DNA of 64,000 nt from Phycomyces blakesleeanus NRRL 1555(-) (taxonomy: Eukaryota > Mucoromycota > Mucoromycetes > Mucorales > Phycomycetaceae): contig NW_017265139.1 in assembly GCF_001638985.1 (NCBI RefSeq), positions 2,046,001 to 2,110,000 of the forward strand, written 5' to 3'. Below, piece by piece: positions 25,238-35,443 of the stretch. Every line of letters starts with the position of its first letter. The first letter of the stretch is position 1. Below the pieces are notes generated by a model. The model was not told where the DNA came from, ran no database searches, and worked only from the letters and a program-made list of their open reading frames with translations. Both the position numbers and the translations under genes were made by a program.

Positions 25238-28200
25238 CTAGACATGACGAGGGAGGATAGAAAAGGGTTGAATGGGTCGTGTGTTTTCAAGATCCAAAGC
25301 GTAGAACAAGCAATCTTTGGTCTGCTCGAGTCGATTAGTTTGACGGTAAACCTCACCAAGATAAAACCTATGGAATTTTAACATTGAATGAATAAATGAA
25401 TAAATAAGCAAACAAAACAGAGGATATTGTCTATAATCCCCTCACTCCTCATCAAAGTAATTTACCATGCTTCTGCAGAGTCCCAGCCATTGCTCTTGGT
25501 CACTGAATCCAAAAGACCTTCTGCAATCTCAAGATCATTGTTCTCTATATATGTTTTGGCCAACCAGACTTTACAATCCACATCATTAGAATCAGCCACA
25601 AGACCCTTTTGGAACGCCTCGGTAGCGAGTTCTGAATGGCCTTGAGCCAATCGAAGGCGACCCAGCATACACCATACGTGTGGGCTAGTAGTCCATTCGA
25701 CATTTTCAGCCTCCTCAATTGCCTTGGAAGCTTCTTCTAATTTACCGAGCTGGAGGAAATAAGAAGCTGTTAGTAGCCAGAGGTTGGACAGAACCCGGTG
25801 TGATCGCTGAATTCTTAATCTAGCACGGGTAGTAGGGCGGGTAGGCAGTGATGAAGGTTGGAAGAGCGATCGAGTGCTTGTTAATGAAGGTGCCAAGCTA
25901 TTAAAGGATTGTGAAGACCCTCCCATGGGGTATAAATTGCGCGAGTCTTTGACAACCCACAAAAGTGTAAGATATTGTGAAACAAACAAAAAAAATTGAT
26001 TGATAGATCTGGATTAATCTTGTTTCTTTTCCCTTACCTGCAACAGATTGTTTACTCATAGTTGCGTTCTTCTCATTCCAAAGACCTTCGGGAATCTCCT
26101 TTCTAGCTCGTCGACCACTACTACGAGAGCCAAACAGGTGGAGTCCGTGGTGTGTTTTGTGTTCATTTTCACTTTCTACAGGTGAGACACCAAGAGAACG
26201 ATCCTGTCGGCCATTGACAGACGAAGTTGATCGAGCACGGCTGCCTAAAAATCCTCCGCCTGGGTAACTTGGACTGGAACCATCGGGGGTCATGCGTGGC
26301 TGATCCACCATACTACCGATACTGCTCACGTTGCTCGAACTTCTTCCGCGTCTCATCTTCTGCTCGGCTGCTAATTGAATTTCACTAAGATTTCCAAAGG
26401 ATCCTGAAACAACAATCTTGTGGTTATTGTAGGCTGCAGCAGATGGGTCGTGAGATAGACTTGTAGAGCTCATAGAATAGTCTGGGATAGCAATTTTGCT
26501 ATAAGATGTAAATATATTCTCTTGTGACTGCAATGCAGCCTCCGCTCCCAGAGTAGCGTTCAACAGTAGGCTTTGAGTGATCTGTAATGAGATGTGTTGT
26601 TCTGATATAGCATATCCAGCCAAAGTGTTTTTAGTGCCACCACTGTATCCACTAGCATTTGTCTGGTTGTCATCAGACGCATCAATCTGGGATTCTTGTA
26701 ACCCCATATCGCACACCTTTATGGCATAACTGATATCGTTACGGACAGGGCACGAGCATGCAAGGGTGAGCAATTGCCAGGACGGTAAGTGTCCAGGATT
26801 GGCCTGTATGGACTTTGTGATAGACTGGATTGCCTGAAGAACATCTCTCATGTATGCTTGTTCAAGAGCAAGCTGATAGTGGGACTCCCAGGCATTCGGG
26901 TCAATGTCGATCGATTTGGTTAAATAGTGCACAGCTTTCTCGTGATACGTAGGACGCAGAGCGGGATCACTGGCTAGTAAAGAAGAATTTTCATACATAC
27001 ATTACTAAATCTGTGTATATTTCCAATTATATATATATATATAAACTTACTCTGAGTAGCCAGCAAGCTGTAGGCTACACCCACAGATCTGTACACTTTC
27101 CCTCCAAGATCTGTCCATTCCTCGTCTCCCACTAGCTCCTGGTTAATCTCTCTTAACTTTCTCAACGCCATTTCAGCCATTTCCACAGCTCTCACGCCTA
27201 AATTGAGTTCATTGCAATAAATCTTTACTGCTTTTAACAGCACTCCTAATACATTGTCAATCGATTCGTGCTCAATACTGCGGTGTGAGGCCATTTCCTG
27301 ATCTTCTTCATCGTCAGTGGCAGAGAAATTAGGAATAGGTATACTGTGGCCTTGAGCATCAGTAGCCAATGCAACCCCCTTTGACCTGTCTTCTTCCCAA
27401 GCTTGAGATGTCAAACCAACCAGATACATGTATGAGTGGAGAGCGTGTTCGGCTTCTTCGTATTCTCCCAATAGAACCAATGTATTAAACAAATGACGTG
27501 TAATCCGGGGCGAGTTGAAAGTATGTTGAGCAGCCCTATCCAAAGCCTAATATATACATAAAAGAATATGATGTTTTTATATTATTATAATAAAGTAGGA
27601 AATAATATAAATAAATAAAGCTTTAACATTTTTGTTACTTTATATTATTATTATTATTAAAAGTACCTCAATAAATGCTCTGAATTCAATAGACGATCCT
27701 CCGATAAGCTTGAAATCTTCTGCCAACTGATCAACGTAGTCTAAAACAGGCTTGTTGACCTCGCCAGATCGAGGAAACTCCATGCCAGTGTAAAGCATTT
27801 TCTCATAGACTATGTGAATTGAACTAACTTCAATTGCGAATAATTGACGTTCCAGCTGTGCTCCATTAAGTCTATTGTACAAGTATATTAATACAAGCCT
27901 ACAAAGTCTATATCCTCTCTCTTTCTATATATAATTTGAAATTCTCCTCTCTTTTTTTTTTACCCAGTTGTTTCTATAGGCTGGTTTTTTGGAGGACTAT
28001 AGTTGCCCTGGCGATAAACGTCGGATAGGAAGCGAAGAGAATGACGCGAGATAACCATACGTTTGTGCATACGCCAATTGAAGTTTTGTGTAGTAGTAAT
28101 GTCTTGGTAAGCGCGCAAGATGCTTAAAATATTTGGTGTAGATTGTGACCTGATAATTCATTTTCAAAAAAAAATAAGCTATCAAAATATTCTTTTCTTT

Positions 28201-29129
28201 CTTTGTGCATTTATAGAATGGCACCTACATTTCACGCAAACCCAGCAAAGTACCTCTATAAAGAGCATCTTCTGCCCATTCGACTAAAGCAGGTTCCTTT
28301 TGTCCTTCATGACTATCAATAAATGAAGCAATGTCTTCGTAACTAACCAGGGCATCTTCGATATTCCCGGTCAATTCCAAACAAATGGCTACACATATAA
28401 ATTTTACACAATATTCAGCTGACAATACTCTTTACACACTTTCTCTGTATCTATTTAGCTAGTTATTTCCAAAAATAAATTTACACACTTGATTACCTTT
28501 GATAACCCTTGCCTGTAAAAAGAGAATGAAATTGTAGCCTGTCTTTACATCAGGTTTCAGTGACTTCAATTGATCCACATATTCCAATGCCTTTTCAAAT
28601 TCGCCACTCTCATGGTATGTGCGAGCCAATATTACTTTGGCGAGCTAATAACATAATATATATTCGTTAAATATTATCTAGAAGAAAGGATAAGAAGTAT
28701 ATATTGTTGTGTTTAATGTAGTACCTCCTTAGTGGTATGATTATCAGAGCCTGTTGATATCTGTAAAACAGACTCGAGTTGGTTTTGAATAGGTCGGACT
28801 TGGTTTGTAGTAAGACGAGGAGGGAGAGTGATATGTGTAGGCGAGTCTTTAAAAAATGAGGCAGAGTCGTGGGCATTACCAACGAGGTTCGCGAGGGATG
28901 CCTCTGCAAGAATAGTCTTCTCGAGAACTATTTTGACGCCGTGAGTTTTTCTTTTCTTTTCGAAGGAAGAAGAGAAAATTTAATCTTCATCATCATTTGA
29001 ATGCTTACCAGCTCCTTCGGGATTGTGCTTTCGGTATCGTCGAGCAAGTTCTGGAATGGCTTCCCAGTTGCCTCTACAACGGCAACTGTCGATGTCCTTT
29101 GCAATCTGAGTAGCTTTAGGTGTTGTCAT
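25238..29129 (-). CDS. YPP1: TTC7/Ypp1-like TPR protein (PI4-kinase complex scaffold)
   Basis: TPR protein of the plasma-membrane PI4KIII-alpha/Stt4 complex, which with Efr3 recruits the kinase that makes PI4P. Ten exons (minus strand): 29129-29009, 28927-28725, 28644-28497, 28388-28229, 28149-27964, 27871-27667, 27546-27051, 26973-26038, 25946-25466, 25367-25238, giving 1021 residues. The N-terminal half is helical repeats, including the segment TRHLFNTLVLLGEYEEAEHA. The centre has TSDPALRPTYHEKAVHYL leading into TPRs (about residues 507-560), and a Ser/Gly-rich low-complexity stretch covers about 690-815. C-terminal TPRs end with AWFYLGEVYRQTNRLEQ and RPIQPFSILPR, close to the TTC7 family ending. 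Phases agree at all nine junctions. Orthology to TTC7/Ypp1 rests on these remembered motifs. Confidence 0.86.
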
Positions 29130-29655
29130 GAGTAAAAGCAATCAGGAGTTAAAAGTATAATTGAGTGAGCGTAGACGTGTATATATAGATATATAGAATT
29201 GTGTGCGTATTTTTTATGGTTGTAGTTTATGAGGTTGGTAGGTAAAGAAGAAGAGTAAAACAACTAAAGAAATAAAGAAAGGGAAAATAGAAGAAATTAT
29301 GATACAAGGGGGTACCCTAGTATACTTATAAGGAAGAAATAAAATTAAAGAAAAAAAAAAGAGTGAGTGAATGAGTGAGTGAGTGAGTGAGTGTGTGTGT
29401 GTGCAGGCCAAGTTTTTTTTTTCTTTCTATGTCAAGCGAGATAAACGGTCAAGCGCCTTGTCAACCCAGAGGCGTTGCGTATGTCCGGAATTGGAAGGAG
29501 GACTCCCGCGTGAATAGAGCGGACATCCAAGCAACAAGGACGTAGAAATAGAATGTCAGGATCAAGAGAGAAAAAGATTGAAATGAACAAAATAAAATAA
29601 AATAAAATAAAATGAAATGTGAGCGGGGAAGAATATTGTCTTTGTCTTTCCTTAC

Positions 29656-29692
<37 letters not shown>

Positions 29693-29705
29693 GGTTGTTG
29701 ACAAA
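29130..29705. other. Divergent promoter region, TTC7-like / EngB
   Basis: Shared upstream region of two divergent genes. It contains a GAGT repeat (about 29362-29392), a less A+T-rich block at about 29431-29535, and an (ATT)n run ending about 15 bases before the EngB start codon. Confidence 0.6.
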
Positions 29706-30944
29706 ATGATCCTTCAAAGATTCTTTTCCACAAGTTTGCGATCTTCATTTCCTCGTGGAGTGAATAGTACAACCCATTTGACGACCAAAAACAGCAAGTC
29801 ATTCAAACTCGTATCTTTCCCAGAACCACCTGAATTACTACCGAAAGACAAGTCATTTGGTAACCGTACATTTGCCAGACCAGTACAATTTATCAAGAGT
29901 GTATCTTCACTTGAACAAGCACCCGCTCGAGATCTTCCAGAGGTATGACAGCAACAACCCTCGCAATATGTATATATATATATAGAAATAGGAATGATAA
30001 TGGTAATAATATTAATAATATTAATAATAGGTTGCATTTGTAGGAAGAAGTAATGTTGGTGTAAGTTCAAAACGGACTACCTCTATATACCTCTTATACA
30101 CAATACAATAATAATAATAATAATTCTTTCTTCCTGTGTGTGTGTCTACTAGAAATCAACATTGATCAATTATCTGACCAACAACCATAATTTGGTCAAA
30201 ACATCAAGTAAACCTGTAAGTAAAGATACAATAAACTGTTTCCAACCAAAATAATATGTACATATACAAAATATTAAATCAATTGGAAGGGAAAATCCTT
30301 TATTTACAAAACTAAACCAACAAAAAAAAACCTTTTTCTCATGTATATATATATTATAGGGTCATACACGGTTATTAAACTTCTTTAATGTGTCTGACAA
30401 ATGTACTCTGGTTGATATGCCTGGTTATGGGTTCAGATCGCGTGAAGAATGGGGAGATTTGATTATAGACTATTTGACCAATCGCAAACAGTATGTATAA
30501 AACTTGATGGAAGAAAACAACGCCAACGATAACGCCAGCAATAACATATACAAATTTAAAAGAAAAAGAAAAAGAAAGACTTACGATATAAAAATATACA
30601 TATAAATATGTATTCATACGTATTAAAGATTAAAGAGGCTGTTTATTCTCGTTGATCCAACCGCCGGCCTCAAGGACACCGACAAGCAATTGATGGAGAT
30701 GTTGGATAAACAGGCAGTGTCTTATCAGATAATCTTGACAAAGAAGGATCGATTGAACAAAGAGGCATTTGAGACATCCAAGTCAACCATTGAACGTTAC
30801 TTGGTTGACAACGCCATCTGCTGTTATCCCGAGCTATTATCTGCAGGCAAGGCACGACGTAGTAAGAACAATACTGATCAGACAGCAGAGGATATAACAC
30901 GTGTGAGGTGGGCAGTGTTATCAGCAGCAGGTGTGAATGCTTAA
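29706..30944 (+). CDS. engB: EngB/YihA-type ribosome-associated GTPase, mitochondrial (GTPBP8-like)
   Basis: TrmE-Era-EngA-EngB class GTPase; bacterial EngB acts in large ribosomal subunit assembly, and this copy is predicted to do so in mitochondria. Exons: 29706-29942, 30031-30060, 30153-30215, 30360-30490, 30629-30944, giving 258 residues. The N-terminus (MILQRFFSTSLRSSF) is a basic, Ser-rich presequence. G1 is GRSNVG/KST (residues 84-92), split by an intron between Gly and Lys; the switch region has GHTRLLNFF; G3 is DMPGYGF (129-135) and G4 is TKKD. The 30-nt second exon codes only for the start of the P-loop. For the last exon, the acceptor at 30628 was preferred over the nearby AG after it because it keeps the family block LKRLFILVD. 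Confidence 0.93.
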
Positions 30945-31146
30945 GAATAAATGAATTCTTATTCTTATATTTTTATTTTGAAAAATATAATATAATAAAA
31001 TAGATGGCATACTTTTTTATACTTGGTTTTTTTTTGTTTTCTTTTTGGGTTAAAAAAAGCAGCAAAAGAAGCATATTTGGAAGGGTGGAATGGATAGATA
31101 GAGAGATAGAGAGATAAAGCATAAATCTTTGCAGTTGTCTAATTAA

Positions 31147-32434
31147 TTAATTACTGCTGTTGACCGCTGCTCGAGGTCTGCAGTCAGTTTCGGAAAGTGT
31201 ACGAATATAGATAGCATCCGGAGAATGATCTCTTTCTCCTTCGTCATAAGTATAGCTACTAGCAATAGCAAGTGTCTTGCCGTCAGGGCTAAATGCCAGA
31301 CTGGAGATCTCGTCTGGGAAGCGAGGAAACTGGCGAATGCGCTTACGATGGACACCATCCCAAATGCTTACAACACAGTCAGATCCACCCGATGCAAATG
31401 TGCCATGGGTAGGGTGGAATGCCAGAGTATTGACAGGATAGACAACCTCGGTATCATTGATGGTCTGTCGGTGAGATTTGAACGCGTACTTCTTGGCCTG
31501 TGATTCCTCAGACGTGTCAAAGAACTCCAGGGCGACGCGACCTTCGATAGACGCGCATGCATAACCTTCACCATTCGGCATACACCTGATTGACTTGAGC
31601 ATGTATTTCAAAGACGTTTCTCTCGTATAAAGCGGGGCGTCCATGTTGCGTACATCATACACATGAACCTGTCTATTGGCCATGGCTACGACCAGAATGT
31701 TGTTCTTTGTATCCATGCTAAACACTTTCTGTGGGAGAATCACTTTTTTGATCTCGGCCTTTTTTTCTTCTAAACGAGGATCCCAAACTTTCAAAGTCTT
31801 ATCCCATGAACCAGTGTAAACATTCTGTGTTTCTGTATTCCAGCAGATGCTTCGAATAGCCTCTTCGTGTGAGCCCAACAATTTGGTTGTGTTTGTTGCC
31901 AGATCAAGCCTAATAGTTTATAGCAAAAAAATCGTGTTTTGTTTATGTTTGATAACATCCAAACACACACACATATACACAAGACAATGGTTTGGTTGGT
32001 TGGCTTTTTTCTAAATAAAAATTCTATCTTCATTCATTCATTCATTCGAATCGATTCCTACATTGTTAATTTTTTGGCAATTCCACCACTGTAGGCAACT
32101 TGTCCATCGCCAAAGCATACATCGAGGACAGCTCCTTCGTGATCAAAACGTAAAAGCTGACGGTTCTGTTCGATATCGTAAAGGCGAACTGTCTATAATA
32201 ATTAAGCACAATCAGTTTGACTTTTTCTTTAGTTATTCTTCTTTGTGTCTATATCTTGCGATTAAGTATGTATAAATTAATAGTAAACAAAAATAGTAAA
32301 AAAAAAAAAAATCTTACAGAATCCCAAGAAGAGACAAGAAGTTGATTAGAGTCCAGGGGATTAAACACTAGACTTGAGATTCCGTCTCTTGGAGGATCAG
32401 CAATTTCAAATTGAGTCGATATCGGTTCCTGCAT
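31147..32434 (-). CDS. BUB3: Mitotic checkpoint WD40 protein Bub3
   Basis: Seven-bladed WD40 protein of the spindle assembly checkpoint, binding phosphorylated kinetochore MELT motifs and Bub1/BubR1. Exons (minus strand): 32434-32318, 32192-32062, 31909-31147, giving 336 residues, the normal Bub3 length. Motifs: PPRDGISSLVFNP at the N-terminus, YTGSWDKTLKVWDPR, YTRETSLKYMLKSIRCMPN, AFHPTHGTFASGGSDCVVSIWD, and the Bub3-type C-terminal blade with SLAFSPDGKTLAIASSYTYDEG and AIYIRTLS. It converges with the EngB gene (202 bases between stops). Confidence 0.94.
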
Positions 32435-33258
32435 TTTTGGTAATATGTATATGTATAAAAAAAATGAAATGAAATGAAATGAAAAAAAAAATACAATTAA
32501 AAGAAGGCTGTCATCGACTGACACTCCCCACTTTATATTATATTGTATTGTATTTGGGGGGAGGAAGAAGGCGGGTTTTTTTTTATTAGTTAACCTGTCG
32601 GTGGTTTAAAAATATGCGTCACGAGAAGAAATCTTTTTGCGATCGCAAAAAATACAAGTTGTGCTAACAAACGTACAATCTGAGACTAATGAAATATTCA
32701 ATCGTCAAATTTGTTTCAATTTCACCAATTCAAAAAAAAATAAGAAATGATGATATATATAAATATATTGATTTGAAGTAAAATGCAATTAAGGATATAT
32801 ATATATATGTGTATGTATGTATGTATATTCCACTATAAGAAAAAAAGGTGGATTTATATCAACCTTTCCTTTTTTCTCTTTCTTGTTATCTTTTGTCCAG
32901 TTTGGTTTAAAGAAATTAAGAAATAAAAGAGGGAAAGAGATAAAGAAGATAAAGAAGATATTTGAACCAAAATAAAGAAGAATAAAAAAAAAAGAAAAAA
33001 TGTTATTGGACAAAAAAAAACACAAAAAAACAAAAACAAAAGACTGGTGGAGTTTATGAACAAAGGATAGATGGGAAAAGAAGATATAGAAAAAGGGGGT
33101 GACAGGAGTATGGGAGGAAGAATGTAGAAGAGTGGTATTGGTGAGTCTGCTTAGATCTGTTGGCTGTAAAGAAGTAGTAGTAGTAGTAGTAGTAGTAAAA
33201 GAAGAAGAAGAAATGTGGGATTGAATGTGTATATAAGTTAGAGGTTAGAGGTTAGAGG
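32435..33258. other. Region between BUB3 start and RBR ligase stop
   Basis: Upstream flank of BUB3 and 3' flank of the RBR gene. It holds an 18-bp perfect palindrome (32634-32651), A-rich tracts, (GTA)n near 33176-33196 and the start of a TTAGAGG array. No gene is seen. Confidence 0.6.
32634..32651. promoter_or_regulatory. 18-bp perfect palindrome upstream of BUB3
   Basis: TTTTTGCGATCGCAAAAA lies 200 bases upstream of the BUB3 start codon. The G+C core in A+T-rich DNA and the perfect symmetry would fit a dimeric factor site. A regulatory role is inference. Confidence 0.4.
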
Positions 33259-33272
33259 TTAGAGGTTAGAGG
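33238..33272. repeat. (TTAGAGG)5 array overlapping the RBR stop codon
   Basis: Five perfect 7-bp copies. The stop codon (33261-33259, minus strand) and last four sense codons of the RBR ligase lie inside the array, so copy-number change would alter the C-terminus or 3' flank. Confidence 0.95.
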
Positions 33273-34115
33273 AGCTCAGACGTGCTTGTATCACGGATAC
33301 ATTAGGGACACCTCTTTCAGTCTAAAGACAAAACGGAATAGAATAGAATAGAACAGAATACGATATTAGAATGATATTATATCATAGCTGTATAAAGAAA
33401 TTATTCAACACAGCAGTACAAACACTATACCTTGATATCTACCGTGTCTGGAAAAAGAACATCTTCTTCTGGTCCTGTCAAGGCACATTGGTAGAATCCG
33501 CATCTCTAAGTGTGTAACCAACCCCACAGAATTTTTTATTAATAAGACCGCGTGGACACAATTGGGCAATTAAGTATTATTTTTTTATAGGTATAGTTGA
33601 ATGCATATGTATGTATATATGTATAATCATAATAACTGTTCTCAATTTTGTTTTCAATTTCTTACCTCTGACCATGGTAACCGACACACCCAGCAAAAAC
33701 AAAAGCCACACAACGAGCAATCAACCTTGTTACAGCCCTCATCTCGATGGATAAGAATAGAACACGAGGGGCATTGCCGACTGATCAACAACCCAAAAAA
33801 AAAAACAGCTAATTAGCTAATTGCAAAAAGAAAAAAGAAATAACTCACACTTCAAAAGCCCATACACACACACACACACTGTCTATACAAGAATGGAAGA
33901 AAGAAATAGAGACTTGCCTGTGCTCAAGTGTCCACTTTACTGTCTCACTACTTTCAGAGGGTGCTTCTGATTCAAGAATGTGTCTCATTGCAGCTTCACA
34001 TGTCATTTTCGGATGGGCATTTTGTCCACACTGAAGACAAAAGGGGGTGTTGCAAGCGCGACTAAGACATATAAAAGAAAATTAATATATATATGTATGT
34101 ATATATGTATATATG

Positions 34116-34149
<34 letters not shown>

Positions 34150-35443
34150 TGTAGGTATATATATGTATATATGTATATATGTATATATGTATATATATAA
34201 TGGTGAGACGAAAGAGGGGGTGGTGAGGGATAGAAAATAATAAAAAAAAGTTGAAGACTATACCATTCATGGACAGGGAAAAAAGAAATGTGGGCAAACT
34301 GAAGCTGTTTCCAAGTGTCAGGTTTCATATCCAACAAGAGGATACGATGTGAGATTGCAAGTAGATTAGAGTGATAGGCTGTAGAGTCTACTACTGTTCT
34401 GAATAAGAGAAGCATCGTACGCCGGTAGATTTCGGGTAGAGTGGCGTTGTGCCAGGTTTGATGGTCGTAAATCTGTAATAGTTGATCCATTTCAGGGCCC
34501 TGGCAGTAAAATGGTAGTGTGTCCAATAGATCTTGGATCATTGTATGGACTTGGACTTGGGTTTGATTTTGTTTTTGAGCCTGAGCTTGAGTTTGAGTTT
34601 GAGTTTGTTGTTGTTGTTCTGAAAAGACGGCATTTTTATCTTTGTATTCACATGGAAATGCTTCTGTTTCGCACTGAGGACAGCAACGTGAATAGGGTCG
34701 ATAGGGGCGGTTGAAACGGTTATAATGCTCGACTACGTGGGCTGGCACAAACTGACTCCATTCACTTTGTGGGATTTGGGTTTGACATACTGGGCAACGG
34801 ATCTTCGTTACCGTGAGGCCCCAGGAAGACATGACTACCTCGGTAATGTATCTAGATAAACAAATAAATAAATAAAGACCATGAGCATAAGTATAAGCAT
34901 AAACATAAACATAGACACAAGCACAAGCACAAGCACAAGTACACAAACAACAACAATAACAACAAAAAAGTACAAACACAGAAGATGGTCCTACCTGCGG
35001 AAGCAATCAAGACAATATTGATCGCGACAGTGGTCAAGACAGAGTTCAAGCCTGGCATCAAAGCATATTGAGCACCTCTCTAGCCAGTAGTCCATCTGCT
35101 GTTTTCCTTCTTGTTCGTGTCGCTGTAGATCGGCATCCGTGGCACGGTAAGGGGTCGGATGGTGCTGATGGGAAGGGGTGAACTCGCGGGGGCGTGTCAT
35201 GTGATTGAGGAGGAAGTTTAGTATGGTCGACACCAGGGCAGCCACCAGAAACAAGGGAAACAGAACGATGTAGGTGATGCATGTGAGTAGACGGCTGCCA
35301 AATACAATGTGGGCTACTAGCTGGAGTAAGGATGATAGGCCGACTAGGGCAGGTTGAAGGTAGTCCAACAAGTTGAGCAAGATTCCTACTTTCTTCTGAG
35401 GGTCAACTGGAAAAAAGTCAATTCTGCTGGTATTCAAAGACAT
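33259..35443 (-). CDS. Membrane-associated RBR (RING-IBR-RING) ubiquitin ligase
   Basis: RBR-type E3 ligase predicted to pass ubiquitin through a catalytic cysteine. Exons (minus strand): 35443-34995, 34851-34264, 34061-33918, 33780-33666, 33505-33431, 33321-33259, giving 477 residues. Two hydrophobic segments (about 20-47 and 52-79) suggest membrane anchoring. RING1 begins at CSICFD (about residue 124) and ends at KIRCPVC; it reads CRDQYC where RBR RING1s usually have CxHxxC. A CPQC pair and a Gln/Thr-rich linker follow, then an IBR-like [10 protein letters not shown]...HPKMTC. RING2 is [19 protein letters not shown]...CWVC (about 395-432), with the predicted catalytic Cys in EGCN. The third intron uses a GC donor (GCAAGT). 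Targets are unknown. Confidence 0.9.
34081..34200. repeat. (ATGT)n/(AT)n microsatellite in an RBR gene intron
   Basis: Tetranucleotide and dinucleotide repeats fill most of the intron between exons 2 and 3 of the ligase gene. Confidence 0.9.

Noticed and set aside
29706..30944. Bacterial contamination as the source of the EngB-type gene
   Set aside because: It has four GT-AG introns and a mitochondrial presequence and sits between fungal genes.
34991..35443. Short membrane protein ending after RING1 start
   Set aside because: The stop is inside an intron; joining to 34851 continues the RING1 finger in phase.
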